NCBI GenBank assembly: GCA_002170735.1
Contig: NHIV01000079.1
Span: 1-10,321, forward strand
Length of the DNA: 10,321 bases
Direction: 5' to 3'
Origin: a bacterium TMED198
GTDB taxonomy: Bacteria; Fidelibacterota; Marinisomatia; SCGC-AAA003-L08; D37C17
Position 1 is the first letter of the stretch. The number at the start of each line of letters is the position of its first letter. The notes beneath the pieces were generated by a model. The model did no database searches, was not told where the DNA came from, and saw only the letters and a list, made by a program, of their open reading frames with translations. The position numbers and the translations under genes are program-made. This document shows positions 1 to 7,298 of this stretch, one piece after another.

Positions 1-31
1 TGGTTTAAAAGTTTGGATATTGGAAAAATAA
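1..31 (+). CDS. rpsC: 30S ribosomal protein S3, C-terminal end (partial)
   Basis: Only the last nine codons and the TAA stop (29-31) are inside the window. Read from base 2 they give GLKVWILEK, which matches the conserved end of the S3 core domain (typically G-V/L-K-V-W-I). S3 lines the mRNA entry channel of the small subunit. The identification rests on this short tail plus position: rpsC directly precedes rplP in nearly all bacteria. The stop is six bases before the rplP start. The tail ends almost at once after the KVWI motif, so this S3 lacks the longer C-terminal extension seen in some lineages. Confidence 0.85.
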   Translation, partial: GLKVWILEK

Positions 32-37
32 AATATT

Positions 38-454
38 ATGTTAGCACCTAAAAGAGTCAAACACAGAAAAGTACAAAAAGGAAGAATGAAGGGTCAGTCT
101 ATGACTGGTAATTACGTTTCATTTGGAACCTATGGCCTAAAAGCTGTTGAAGCAGGATGGATTACGAGCAGGCAAATAGAGGCAGCTAGGGTAACTATTT
201 CAAGAAGAATAAGGAAGGTAGGCAGGCTTTGGATTAGAATTTTCCCTAATAAATCTATAACAAAAAAACCTGCTGAAACTAGGATGGGTAAAGGTAAAGG
301 TTCTCCAGAGTATTGGGTTGCTGTAGTTAAGCCTGGTAGAATCTTATTTGAAGTTGATGGACTTAATGAAGAAGAGGCTAAAGAGGCATTTCGGCAGTGT
401 GGAAATAAATTGCCAATTAAAGTTAAATTAACATCTAAAAGAGAAATTAGTTAA
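38..454 (+). CDS. rplP: 50S ribosomal protein L16
   Basis: L16 sits near the A-site tRNA and the peptidyl-transferase region of the large subunit. The protein is 138 residues, the usual length. It starts [11 protein letters not shown] and carries the family blocks [12 protein letters not shown] (40-51), WIRIFP (65-70), [12 protein letters not shown] (77-88) and [11 protein letters not shown] (90-100). Arg82 in the RMGKGKG loop corresponds to E. coli Arg81, which is hydroxylated there; whether that happens here is unknown. The C-terminal helix reads [10 protein letters not shown] where many family members, as I recall, have small residues such as LAAxKLPIK. The ATG is six bases after the rpsC stop, with no clear Shine-Dalgarno. 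rpmC follows after five bases. Confidence 0.98.
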   Translation: MLAPKRVKHRKVQKGRMKGQSMTGNYVSFGTYGLKAVEAGWITSRQIEAARVTISRRIRKVGRLWIRIFPNKSITKKPAETRMGKGKGSPEYWVAVVKPGRILFEVDGLNEEEAKEAFRQCGNKLPIKVKLTSKREIS

Positions 455-459
455 TATTT

Positions 460-666
460 ATGAAAACCGAAGAATTATACAAATTATCAAAGGACCAGTT
501 AACAAAAAAGCTTGATGAATACAAAGAAATGCTTGTTAATTTTAGATTTCAAAAGTCATTGCAACAGTTGGAACATCCAATGAAAATCAAGCATATTAAG
601 AAAGATATAGCTAGAATTAAGACTATTATTAACCAACATGACCTAGAATTAATTAATAAAAAATGA
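460..666 (+). CDS. rpmC: 50S ribosomal protein L29
   Basis: L29 is a small two-helix protein on the outer surface of the large subunit near the polypeptide exit tunnel, where it contributes with L23 to the docking site for factors that meet nascent chains. The 68-residue product has the expected pattern: an N-terminal helix ([21 protein letters not shown]), the conserved turn [14 protein letters not shown] (27-40) and a C-terminal helix with DIARIKTII (49-57). No Shine-Dalgarno is seen; the start follows an AT-rich run (TATTT) five bases after the rplP stop. Its TGA stop (664-666) overlaps the rpsQ start by four bases, so rpsQ translation is probably coupled to it. Confidence 0.96.
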   Translation: MKTEELYKLSKDQLTKKLDEYKEMLVNFRFQKSLQQLEHPMKIKHIKKDIARIKTIINQHDLELINKK

Positions 667-929
667 TGACAACAAAATCAAATAGAAAACAATTGACAGG
701 TATTGTTCAGCCTTCAAAAATGGACAAAACTACAGTAGTGAAAGTTTCAATTAAGAAGCCTCACCCCGTATATAAAAAATATGTATTTACGTCAAAAAAA
801 TATTATGCTCACGATCCAAGCAATAAGTGCAACGAGGGAGATAAGGTTCTTATTACTGAGTCTAAACCCTTAAGTAAAATGAAAAGGTGGAGAGTATCTT
901 CTATTCTAGAAAAAGGGAATATTTTATAA
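663..929 (+). CDS. rpsQ: 30S ribosomal protein S17
   Basis: S17 is a primary 16S rRNA-binding protein with an OB fold. The 88-residue product shows [19 protein letters not shown] (8-26), [18 protein letters not shown] (34-51), the GD turn at about 59-60 and the C-terminal signature PLSKMKRWR (69-77). All are characteristic of the family. Two consecutive ATG codons (663 and 666) are possible starts. Both overlap the rpmC stop TGA, as ATGA and TGATG respectively, so the exact start is uncertain by one residue. There is no independent Shine-Dalgarno, consistent with coupled translation. Its TAA stop abuts the rplN ATG with no gap. Confidence 0.97.
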   Translation: MMTTKSNRKQLTGIVQPSKMDKTTVVKVSIKKPHPVYKKYVFTSKKYYAHDPSNKCNEGDKVLITESKPLSKMKRWRVSSILEKGNIL

Positions 930-1298
930 ATGATACAACAAGAAACTAGATTAAAAGTAGCAGATAATACAGGAGCTAAAGAAGTCTTATGTATAAAAGT
1001 TCTAGGTGGTACTAAGAGAAAATATGCAAGATTAGGTGATATTATAACTGTGTCAGTAAAAAAATCTGTTCCTGGAGGAGTTATTCAAAAAGGAGAGATA
1101 TCTCAGGCTGTAATTGTCAGAACTCGAAAAGAGGTTAGAAGGAAAGATGGTTCTTATATTAGATTTGATGATAATGCGGCAGTTTTAATTAATGCACAAT
1201 TAGAGCCTAAAGGAACTAGAGTTTTTGGTCCAGTCGCTAGAGAATTGAGAGAGAAGAAATTTATGAAAATTTTATCATTAGCACCAGAGGTACTATAG
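930..1298 (+). CDS. rplN: 50S ribosomal protein L14
   Basis: L14 forms part of an intersubunit bridge and contacts L19 and 16S rRNA. The length is the canonical 122 residues. The N-terminal signature [20 protein letters not shown] is intact, followed by IKVLGG (22-27), the [18 protein letters not shown] block (33-50) and the C-terminal [24 protein letters not shown]. The ATG follows the rpsQ stop with no spacer (TAAATG). The only purine-rich sequence nearby is AAAAAGGG about 12 bases upstream, a weak and distant Shine-Dalgarno. The gene ends with TAG, four bases before the rplX ATG. Confidence 0.98.
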   Translation: MIQQETRLKVADNTGAKEVLCIKVLGGTKRKYARLGDIITVSVKKSVPGGVIQKGEISQAVIVRTRKEVRRKDGSYIRFDDNAAVLINAQLEPKGTRVFGPVARELREKKFMKILSLAPEVL

Positions 1299-1301
1299 TA
1301 T

Positions 1302-1607
1302 ATGAAAATTAAAAAAAATGATATCGTTAAAGTTGTTTCTGGCAATGACAAGGGAAAAGAAGGTAGAGTTATTAAAGTGTATAAAGATTCCCACATGATT
1401 TTAGTAGAAGGCGTGAAATTAGTCAAGAAACACGCAAGACCTACTCAGGATAATCCTAAGGGTGGTATAATTACTATGGAAAAGCCAATACATATATCAA
1501 ATGTTATGTTAGTTTTTAAAAAGAAGCCAGTAAAAGTTGGTTATAAAATATTAAAGGACGGGTCCAAAACAAGAGTTATTAGATCCACAGCAGACACTAT
1601 AAGCTAA
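1302..1607 (+). CDS. rplX: 50S ribosomal protein L24
   Basis: L24 is an early assembly initiator of the large subunit and lies at the tunnel exit. The 101-residue product begins with a KOW motif (about residues 3-30: [20 protein letters not shown]), then [21 protein letters not shown] (36-56) and [10 protein letters not shown] (62-71), a near-invariant block in the family. A possible Shine-Dalgarno GAGGT (1287-1291) lies inside rplN, ten bases before the ATG. The fourth to sixth codons include a run of eight A (1311-1318). In classical nomenclature this gene belongs to the spc operon with rplN; no separate promoter is visible here. Confidence 0.97.
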   Translation: MKIKKNDIVKVVSGNDKGKEGRVIKVYKDSHMILVEGVKLVKKHARPTQDNPKGGIITMEKPIHISNVMLVFKKKPVKVGYKILKDGSKTRVIRSTADTIS

Positions 1608-1617
1608 TTAAATAATT

Positions 1618-2172
1618 ATGAGTAAATACAATCCAAGATTAAGAGAAAAATACAATAAAGAAATTAAGTCATCATTGAAAGAAACTTTAAATATTTCAAA
1701 TTCAATGAATATACCAAATCTAAGCAAGATTAGTCTTAATATGGGACTAGGTGATGCTAAAGATAATAAAAATTCTTTAGAAGCAGCACTTGATGAATTA
1801 ACTACAATAACAGGACAAAAAGCAGTTAAGACTTATTCAAAAAAAGCTATTTCCAATTTTAAAGTTAGAGAAAAAGATCCAGTAGGGGTCAGAGTAACTT
1901 TAAGGTCAAAAGTTATGTGGGAATTCTTAGATCGTTTCATTTCAATTGTTTCTCCAAGAATTAGAGACTTCCAGGGCCTTCCTTCAAGAGGCTTTGATGG
2001 TAATGGCAATTATAATTTTGGCTTAACTGAGCAAATAGTTTTTCCAGAGATAGATTATGATAAGATTAATTCCATTAGAGGTATGAACATTACAATTGTT
2101 ACAACAACAGTCAATGACAAGCATTCTTTAGAGCTGTTAAAGTCTTTAGGAATGCCTATAAAAGCAAAATAA
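1618..2172 (+). CDS. rplE: 50S ribosomal protein L5
   Basis: L5 binds 5S rRNA in the central protuberance and contacts S13 and the P-site tRNA. The 184-residue product is within the normal 178-185 range. It starts with NPRLREKYNKEI, the usual N-terminal helix, then PNLSKISLNMGLGDA (33-47), the GQKAVKTYSKKAISNFKVRE block (65-84), PRIRDFQGLP (113-122) and GNYNFGLTEQIVFPEIDYDKI (132-152). The start lies ten bases after rplX in the AT-rich spacer TTAAATAATT with no Shine-Dalgarno. In E. coli the rplX-rplE junction is where S8 represses the spc mRNA; no convincing S8 site was recognised here by eye. Confidence 0.97.
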   Translation: MSKYNPRLREKYNKEIKSSLKETLNISNSMNIPNLSKISLNMGLGDAKDNKNSLEAALDELTTITGQKAVKTYSKKAISNFKVREKDPVGVRVTLRSKVMWEFLDRFISIVSPRIRDFQGLPSRGFDGNGNYNFGLTEQIVFPEIDYDKINSIRGMNITIVTTTVNDKHSLELLKSLGMPIKAK

Positions 2173-2184
2173 GAGACTATAAAT

Positions 2185-2490
2185 ATGGCAAAAAAAGCAA
2201 AAGTTGTTAAGAATCTAAAAAGGCAAATTATATCGGAGCGTTATAGAGATAGGCGCATCCAACTTAAAAAAATCATTAATAATCCAAATTCTTCTATTCA
2301 AGAGAAGATAGAAGCAAGGATAAAAATTGAGAAAATGCCTCGAGATTCAAACCCTAATAGAATAAGAAATAGATGCAATGCTACAGGAAGGCCTAGAGGT
2401 TACTATAGAAGGTTTGGTTTGTCTCGAATTACACTTAGAGAATTTGTAAATAATGGATTAGTTCCTGGCGTTAGAAAGGCAAGTTGGTAG
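2185..2490 (+). CDS. rpsN: 30S ribosomal protein S14 (zinc-independent, long form)
   Basis: S14 is a late-assembling protein of the 30S head. This is the long C- form: 101 residues, the same length as E. coli S14, and not the 61-residue zinc-finger form. It has only one cysteine (in NRCNATGRP), so the CxxC ligand pairs of the zinc form are absent. Conserved parts are MPRDSNPNRIRNRCNATGRP (50-69), the RRFGLSRITLRE block (75-86) and the end PGVRKASW. The spacer from rplE is 12 bases (GAGACTATAAAT) with no clear Shine-Dalgarno. It ends with TAG, 22 bases before rpsH. Confidence 0.97.
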   Translation: MAKKAKVVKNLKRQIISERYRDRRIQLKKIINNPNSSIQEKIEARIKIEKMPRDSNPNRIRNRCNATGRPRGYYRRFGLSRITLREFVNNGLVPGVRKASW

Positions 2491-2512
2491 ATTTTATAAA
2501 AGGATTTTATTT

Positions 2513-2911
2513 ATGGCAATGACAGATACAACGGCAGATTTATTAACAAGAATAAGAAATGCACAGTCCGCAAGAAAAAATTGGGTTGACATTCCTAGTT
2601 CAAATTTTAAAATTAGAATTTTATTTATTCTAAAAGAAGAGCATTTTATTAGAGATTATGTAAAAGTTGATGATGGCAAGCATGGTTTTTTAAGGGTATT
2701 CCTTTGTTATGATGATAATAATTATCCCGTTATCCATGGTATTAAAAAAATTAGCAAATCAGGATGTAGAAAATATGTTTCTTCAGATAACATTCCTAGA
2801 GTACAGAATGGTACAGGAGTAGCTATCCTTTCGACATCGAGAGGTGTTATGTCTTCAAAGAAAGCAAGGTTAAATAAAGTAGGGGGAGAGGTAGTTTGCT
2901 ATGTATGGTAG
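2513..2911 (+). CDS. rpsH: 30S ribosomal protein S8
   Basis: S8 binds the central domain of 16S rRNA early in 30S assembly and, in E. coli, represses translation of its own operon. The 132-residue product starts MAMTDTTADLLTRIRNAQ, matching the family's usual N-terminus, and ends with the signature ILSTSRGVMSS...GGEVVCYVW. A moderate Shine-Dalgarno AAGGA (2500-2504) lies eight bases before the ATG at 2513. This favours that start over the in-frame ATG at 2519. The spacer to rplF is 12 bases. A TTGACA hexamer inside the gene (2586-2591) has no matching -10 and is not taken as a promoter. Confidence 0.97.
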   Translation: MAMTDTTADLLTRIRNAQSARKNWVDIPSSNFKIRILFILKEEHFIRDYVKVDDGKHGFLRVFLCYDDNNYPVIHGIKKISKSGCRKYVSSDNIPRVQNGTGVAILSTSRGVMSSKKARLNKVGGEVVCYVW

Positions 2912-2923
2912 CAAATTTTTGAT

Positions 2924-3481
2924 ATGTCACAAATAGGAAAACAAACAATTGAAATTCCAGATAAGGTTAGCATAGAGGTTGACCTTAAAGCGGGAAGAGT
3001 AGAAGTAAAGGGTCCTCTTGGCAGCTTGATTCAGATTATTGATTCAAGAGTTTCTGTAACAGCTAAAGATGGATTAATATCAGTAAACAGGAAATCTAAC
3101 AACAAGAAAGACAGGGAATTGCACGGCCTATACAGATCGTTAATTAATAATATGGTCCATGGGGTTATCAATGGATTTTCCAAAGAATTAAATTTAGTTG
3201 GAGTTGGTTATACTGCAGATGCATCTAAGGGAAACTTCCTTCTATTAAATTTAGGTTTTTCCCATCCAATTTATTTTGAAAAACCAGAAGGTATAAATAT
3301 AGAAACTCCAAATGCTACAACAATTTTAATTAAAGGTATTAATAAGCAAATGGTTGGTCAAGTTGCAGCAAAGATAAGAAGCTTGAGGAAGCCTGAGCCT
3401 TACAAAGGAAAGGGCGTTAAGTATTCTGATGAAATTATTAGAAGAAAAGCAGGTAAAACTGTAGGAGCGGGAGCAGCATAA
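2924..3481 (+). CDS. rplF: 50S ribosomal protein L6
   Basis: L6 lies at the base of the L7/L12 stalk near the factor-binding site. The protein has 185 residues and two related alpha/beta domains, roughly 1-82 and 83-185. The N-terminus MSQIGKQTIEIPDKV and VEVKGPLGSL (27-36) are typical, as are NMVHGVINGFSKELNLVGVGY (76-96) and the C-terminal signature PEPYKGKGVKY..E.IRRKAGK (157-178). The spacer after rpsH (CAAATTTTTGAT) has no Shine-Dalgarno. The last codons contain GGGAG (3469-3473), which could serve as the Shine-Dalgarno of rplR one base downstream of the stop. Confidence 0.98.
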   Translation: MSQIGKQTIEIPDKVSIEVDLKAGRVEVKGPLGSLIQIIDSRVSVTAKDGLISVNRKSNNKKDRELHGLYRSLINNMVHGVINGFSKELNLVGVGYTADASKGNFLLLNLGFSHPIYFEKPEGINIETPNATTILIKGINKQMVGQVAAKIRSLRKPEPYKGKGVKYSDEIIRRKAGKTVGAGAA

Positions 3482-3482
3482 A

Positions 3483-3848
3483 ATGTCAAAGAAATCAAAA
3501 TTATATTTAAGAAATAAAAAAAGAAAAAGAACAAAGAGCAGCCTGAAATTGGGCACTCACCCTAGATTGGTTGTTTACAGATCAAATATTCATATTTATG
3601 CGCAGGTAATTGATGATAATAAGAGTATTACATTAGTTGCTGCTTCATCTAATGATAAAAAATTAAGTTCATCAATTTCTAAAGCTAAAGGAAAAATTGA
3701 AAAGAGTAAGGTTGTTGGTGAGGCTATAGGCAGTGAATTAAAAAGCAATAAGATTAGTCAAGTTATTTTTGATAGAAATGGCTATAAGTATCATGGCAGA
3801 ATAAAGGCTCTAGCTGATTCTGTTAGGGATGTAGGTATAAAATTATAA
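3483..3848 (+). CDS. rplR: 50S ribosomal protein L18
   Basis: L18 binds 5S rRNA together with L5 and carries it into the large subunit. The 121-residue product has a very basic N-terminal tail (KKSKLYLRNKKRKRTKSSLK), then HPRLVVYRSNIHIYAQVIDD (26-45), TLVAASS and the C-terminal signature running from FDRNGY to DVGIKL (96-121, including YHGRIKALADSVR). The N-terminal tail is rich in AAA/AGA codons. The ATG is one base after the rplF stop, so coupled translation is likely, with GGGAG at 3469-3473 as a possible Shine-Dalgarno nine bases upstream. rpsE follows after 16 bases. Confidence 0.97.
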   Translation: MSKKSKLYLRNKKRKRTKSSLKLGTHPRLVVYRSNIHIYAQVIDDNKSITLVAASSNDKKLSSSISKAKGKIEKSKVVGEAIGSELKSNKISQVIFDRNGYKYHGRIKALADSVRDVGIKL

Positions 3849-3864
3849 TTTATTTGAGGTAACA

Positions 3865-4365
3865 ATGTTCATCAATCCAACAGAAATAGAATTTAAAGAA
3901 GAAACTGTAGTATGTATTAATAGAGTTTCTAAGGCAACAACAGGTGGAAGAGCAATGAGATTCAACTCTGTAGTTGTAGTTGGAGATGGAAACGGGCACT
4001 TTGGAATAGGATTTGGAAAAGCAAATGAAGTTGCTTCTGCGGTATCCAAAGCTAAGGAGAATGCAAAAAAAAATATAATTAAGGCTCCTTTAATTAATGG
4101 AACCATACCGCATAGAATTGATGTGAAGTACAAATCTGTAAAATTAATGTTAAAACCTGCATCTCCTGGTACAGGAATTATTGCTGGTGGTGCAGTTAGG
4201 GCAATTATGGAGCAAGTAGGGATAACTGATATTTTGACAAAAAATACAGGGTCAACTAATAACATAAATGTTGTTAAAGCAGTAGAAAAGGGATTGCTTG
4301 AATTACGAGATCCTCTAACAGTATCGAAGCAAAGAGGCATAAAACTAAGCCAATTATTTGAGTAA
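3865..4365 (+). CDS. rpsE: 30S ribosomal protein S5
   Basis: S5 affects decoding accuracy and translocation at the mRNA entrance of the 30S subunit. The 166-residue product has the N-terminal double-stranded-RNA-binding-like domain (about 9-74), including INRVSKATTGGRAMRF (18-33; the loop tied to spectinomycin resistance in other bacteria) and VVVVGDGNGHFGIGFGKANEV (36-56). The C-terminal domain has LKPASPGTGIIAGGAVRAIME (96-116) and GSTNNINVVKA (129-139). A Shine-Dalgarno GAGGT (3856-3860) lies four bases before the ATG. Codons 67-70 contain nine consecutive A (4065-4073). The frame is intact through that run. Confidence 0.98.
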   Translation: MFINPTEIEFKEETVVCINRVSKATTGGRAMRFNSVVVVGDGNGHFGIGFGKANEVASAVSKAKENAKKNIIKAPLINGTIPHRIDVKYKSVKLMLKPASPGTGIIAGGAVRAIMEQVGITDILTKNTGSTNNINVVKAVEKGLLELRDPLTVSKQRGIKLSQLFE

Positions 4366-4370
4366 CTAAT

Positions 4371-4556
4371 ATGAAAAATAATAAAATAAAAATCACACAA
4401 ATTAAAAGCCCAATTGGCTATAAGAAAAATGCTAAGGAAACTTTAATTGCATTAGGTTTGAGAAAAAACAATCAAAGTATAATTAAAGAGGATAGTCCAA
4501 GTATTAGGGGTATGATAAAATCAATAGAATTTATGCTTAGAATAGAGGAGCTTTAA
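4371..4556 (+). CDS. rpmD: 50S ribosomal protein L30
   Basis: L30 is a small peripheral protein of the large subunit. The 61-residue product is the usual bacterial size and has the family pattern: KITQIKSPIGYKKNAKETLIALGL (7-30, conserved SPIG and TL.ALGL), followed by the P.I.GMI...EFMLRIEE C-terminus. Some bacterial lineages lack this gene; it is present and intact here in its standard place between rpsE and rplO. The start is five bases after the rpsE stop without a strong Shine-Dalgarno. Its TAA stop (4554-4556) overlaps the rplO ATG by one base, and its last codons hold the rplO Shine-Dalgarno. Confidence 0.95.
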   Translation: MKNNKIKITQIKSPIGYKKNAKETLIALGLRKNNQSIIKEDSPSIRGMIKSIEFMLRIEEL

Positions 4557-4996
4557 TGAGTTTATCTAATTTGCAACCATCAAAAGGTTCTACAAAAAAT
4601 AGAAAGAGAATTGGAAGAGGAAATGCAACAGGCCAGGGAAGGACTGCAGGTAAAGGTCATAAAGGCTATAAGTCTAGATCAGGAGCTGGTGGAAGACTGC
4701 ATTTTGAAGGAGGGCAAATGCCCTTAATGAGGAGGCTTCCAAAGAGAGGGTTTTCAAACTATCCTTTCAGAAAAAAAGTTTATATAGTTGATTTGGGAAA
4801 AATAAATAATCTTAAAGAAGATGAGGTAGACTCATCAGTAATGTTGAAATATAGACTAATTAAAAATGATAAACATCCTGTTAAAGTTCTATCAAATGGG
4901 AATTTAGACAAAGCTAAAACTATTACAGCTAATTCCTTCAGTCGCTCGTCACTAGAAAAAATAGAAAAGGCTGGAGGTAAGGCAATAAACATATGA
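4556..4996 (+). CDS. rplO: 50S ribosomal protein L15
   Basis: L15 is a late-assembly protein that reaches deep into 23S rRNA with an extended basic N-terminal part. The 146-residue product starts MSLSNLQPSKGSTKNRKRIGRG, with the glycine/lysine-rich stretch GQGRTAGKGHKGYKSRSG (27-44) and FEGGQMPLMRRLPKRGFSN (50-68). The globular part ends with SRSSLEKIEKAGG. A Shine-Dalgarno GAGGAG (4545-4550) lies five bases before the ATG, inside rpmD. The stop TGA overlaps the secY start as ATGA (4993-4996). The last codons of rplO contain GGAGGTAAGG (4973-4982), which may recruit ribosomes for secY. Confidence 0.98.
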   Translation: MSLSNLQPSKGSTKNRKRIGRGNATGQGRTAGKGHKGYKSRSGAGGRLHFEGGQMPLMRRLPKRGFSNYPFRKKVYIVDLGKINNLKEDEVDSSVMLKYRLIKNDKHPVKVLSNGNLDKAKTITANSFSRSSLEKIEKAGGKAINI

Positions 4997-6330
4997 TAGA
5001 AAAAATTTCAAATATCTTTAAGATTTCTGAATTAAGAAATAAGTTAGCGTTTACAGTTTTCATACTTTTAGTTTACAGATTGGGGGGCAAAATTCCTCTT
5101 CCAGGAATAGACACTTTAGCATTAGCTGGAATAATGAAAGATTATCAAAATACATTGCTTGGTGTTTATGATCTTTTTGCTGGAGGCTTCTTCTCACAAG
5201 CTTCAATCTTTGCTTTAGGGGTTATGCCTTATATTTCTGCTTCAATAATAATTCAACTTCTTAGTGCTGTTGTTCCATATTTTCAAAGGCTTCAAAAGGA
5301 AGGTGAAGAAGGTAGGAGAAAAATAATTCAGCTCACTAGGTATGGAACTGTTTTGCTTTCAGCAATGCAAGCTATTGGGGTAGCTGTTTTTCTTGATCAG
5401 TCATCAACTGCTCAGTATGCTGTCGTTCCTAATTCTGGACCTTTATTTTATTTTGTTACTATTGTAACTCTTGTAACAGGAACTGTTTTTGTTATGTGGT
5501 TAGGAGAGCAAATTTCTGATAATGGTATTGGAAATGGGATATCTCTGATTATAATGGTTGGAATTATATCAAGAGCTCCTCACGTTTTTTATAGTCAGAT
5601 GGTTTTGGCTGAAGAAGGGGTTAGCAATCCATTTAAATTGATTTTTCTATTCGTACTTATGGTTGTGACAACTCTTATTGTGGTGGCGGTTTCAACAGGG
5701 GTAAGAAAAATTCCTGTTCAATATGCAAAAAGAATTGTTGGAAGGAAAGTGTATGGGGGACAGTCTACCCATTTGCCATTGAAGATTTTGACTGCAGGTG
5801 TTATGCCTATTATATTTGCCCAGGCATTAATGTTCATTCCTAACACTGTTGCCACCATGTTTGGATCTAGCGATGATGGGTTTGGTGCATTTATTGTAGA
5901 AATTTTCGCTCCCACCCACTGGGTCTATTCTTTATTTTTTGCATTATTAATTATTGTCTTTACTTATTTTTATACTGCTATTGCATTTAATCCAGTAGAT
6001 GTAGCTGACAACATGAAAAAGCAAGGGGGTTTTATACCTGGCGTTCGTCCCGGAAAACAAACATCTGATTATATTGATCACATACTTACAAGAATTACAT
6101 TGCCAGCTTCAATTTTTTTAGCTTTAATTTCAATTTTCCCAATGTTTTTAAATACATACGGAGATGTAGATTTTGCATTAGCTAGTTTTTTTGGTGGAAC
6201 AAGTTTACTAATTATAGTTGGTGTAGCATTAGATACTCTTCAGCAAGTAGAATCACATTTATTGGTTAGGCATTACGATGGGTTTATGAAATCAGGTAAA
6301 ATAAAAGGTCGATCTAGAAGTAGGTATTAG
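4993..6330 (+). CDS. secY: Protein translocase channel subunit SecY
   Basis: SecY is the pore of the Sec translocon in the inner membrane, working with SecE, SecG, SecA and the ribosome. The 445-residue product has about ten hydrophobic segments, near 17-35, 70-95, 115-135, 150-170, 180-193, 213-235, 268-288, 308-332, 367-386 and 398-415. Family blocks are YDLFAGGFFSQASIFALGVMPYISAS (59-84, plug region and TM2), MWLGEQISDNGIGNGISLI (168-186), RKIPVQYAKRIVGRKVYGGQSTHLPLK (238-264), FNPVDVADNMKKQGGFIPGVRPGK (332-355) and FFGGTSLLIIVGVALDTLQQVESHLL (399-424). The basic C-terminal tail is typical. The start overlaps rplO by four bases. It is followed by map and not adk, as in Bacteroidota-type operons. 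Confidence 0.98.
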   Translation: MIEKISNIFKISELRNKLAFTVFILLVYRLGGKIPLPGIDTLALAGIMKDYQNTLLGVYDLFAGGFFSQASIFALGVMPYISASIIIQLLSAVVPYFQRLQKEGEEGRRKIIQLTRYGTVLLSAMQAIGVAVFLDQSSTAQYAVVPNSGPLFYFVTIVTLVTGTVFVMWLGEQISDNGIGNGISLIIMVGIISRAPHVFYSQMVLAEEGVSNPFKLIFLFVLMVVTTLIVVAVSTGVRKIPVQYAKRIVGRKVYGGQSTHLPLKILTAGVMPIIFAQALMFIPNTVATMFGSSDDGFGAFIVEIFAPTHWVYSLFFALLIIVFTYFYTAIAFNPVDVADNMKKQGGFIPGVRPGKQTSDYIDHILTRITLPASIFLALISIFPMFLNTYGDVDFALASFFGGTSLLIIVGVALDTLQQVESHLLVRHYDGFMKSGKIKGRSRSRY

Positions 6331-6334
6331 GCTT

Positions 6335-7078
6335 ATGATATTTATACGTAATAATAATGAAATAGAAATGATGGCCTCAGCTGCAGAAATTGTAAAAAAT
6401 ACTCTATTTCTACTTGAAGAGCATATTGAGCCAGGCATATCAACTTTAGAGCTAGATTCTATTGCTGAAAAATATATATGCTCACAATCTGCAAAGCCTG
6501 GCTTTAAAGGGCTTTATGGTTATCCTTCAACAATTTGTATTTCAATTGACTCTGAGGTTGTTCATGGCATTCCAAGTGAAAGAAAGTTGAAAGATGGCGA
6601 GATTGTTTCTATTGATGTAGGTTCACTTTATAAAGGTTATTATGGAGATCATGCAAAAACATTTTCAGTAGGAAATGTTGATAGCAAGAAAAAAAAATTA
6701 ATGGATACTACTAAAGATTGCCTTCATAGAGGAATTAGCTGCGCTAAGCCAGGCATGAGAATAGGAGATATTGGAAATGCAATTCAAACCTTAGCTGAAT
6801 CAAAGGGTTATAGTGTAGTTAAAGATTTAGTCGGTCATGGAATTGGAGAAAAATTACATGAAGAGCCTCAGATTCCTAACTATGGAAGTAAAGGAACAGG
6901 TCCAATAATTAAAGAAGGAATGTGTTTTGCTATTGAGCCAATGATAAATATGGGAACAGAGGATATTTGTGAGAAAGGTGATGGATGGACAGTATGTACT
7001 AAAGATGGTGAGCCTTCGGCTCATTTTGAGCATACTATTACAATAACAAAAAATGGGCCCCAAATTTTAACTGCGTAA
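6335..7078 (+). CDS. map: Type I methionine aminopeptidase
   Basis: This cytosolic metalloenzyme removes the initiator methionine from new proteins when the second residue is small. The 247-residue length is typical of the bacterial type Ia enzyme without an N-terminal extension. The catalytic set is complete: His77 (VVHGIP), metal ligands Asp94 (SIDVG), Asp105 (YYGDHAKTF), His168 (GHGIG), Glu201 (AIEPM) and Glu232 (FEHT), plus His175 (equivalent to E. coli His178). The ATG is four bases after the secY stop, in GCTT, with no Shine-Dalgarno. Nine consecutive A occur at 6689-6697, encoding a KKKK stretch, and the frame stays open. Placement next to infA links it to the translation machinery. 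Confidence 0.98.
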   Translation: MIFIRNNNEIEMMASAAEIVKNTLFLLEEHIEPGISTLELDSIAEKYICSQSAKPGFKGLYGYPSTICISIDSEVVHGIPSERKLKDGEIVSIDVGSLYKGYYGDHAKTFSVGNVDSKKKKLMDTTKDCLHRGISCAKPGMRIGDIGNAIQTLAESKGYSVVKDLVGHGIGEKLHEEPQIPNYGSKGTGPIIKEGMCFAIEPMINMGTEDICEKGDGWTVCTKDGEPSAHFEHTITITKNGPQILTA

Positions 7079-7081
7079 TTT

Positions 7082-7297
7082 ATGGCAAAAGAAGCAGCTA
7101 TAGAAGTAGATGGTGAAGTTATAGAAACTCTCCCTAATGCTGTTTTTAAAGTAAAGCTTGAAAACGACCATGAAGTTTTAGGTCATTTATCAGGAAAAAT
7201 GAGAATGCACTATATTAAAATATTACCAGGAGATAAAGTTAAGTTGGAACTTTCTCCTTATGATTTAACAAGAGGAAGAATAACCTTTAGGTATTAA
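7082..7297 (+). CDS. infA: Translation initiation factor IF-1
   Basis: IF-1 occupies the A site of the 30S subunit during initiation and supports IF-2 and IF-3. The 71-residue product is the standard length and forms a single OB fold. It shows [20 protein letters not shown] at the N-terminus, then [20 protein letters not shown] (22-41), [20 protein letters not shown] (43-62) and the end TRGRITFRY. The start is three bases after the map stop and has no Shine-Dalgarno. The TAA stop is one base before the rpmJ ATG. The map-infA-rpmJ order is common in Firmicutes (there with adk) and in Bacteroidota. Confidence 0.98.
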   Translation: MAKEAAIEVDGEVIETLPNAVFKVKLENDHEVLGHLSGKMRMHYIKILPGDKVKLELSPYDLTRGRITFRY

Positions 7298-7298
7298 A

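Noticed and set aside
1560..1680. S8 repressor site at the rplX-rplE junction
   Set aside because: No convincing helix with the S8-recognition internal loop was recognised, and the spacer is only ten AT-rich bases.
2586..2591. TTGACA hexamer in rpsH as an internal promoter
   Set aside because: It encodes conserved S8 sequence, and the expected -10 position holds AAAATT, a poor match. Similar hexamers in rpsQ and rpsE also lack a -10 box.
3843..4400. Minus-strand open frame of 185 codons opposite rpsE
   Set aside because: It lies entirely across rpsE and its junctions, which are certain. Its translation is hydrophobic and low in recognisable motifs, as expected for the antisense of an alanine/glycine/lysine-rich gene.
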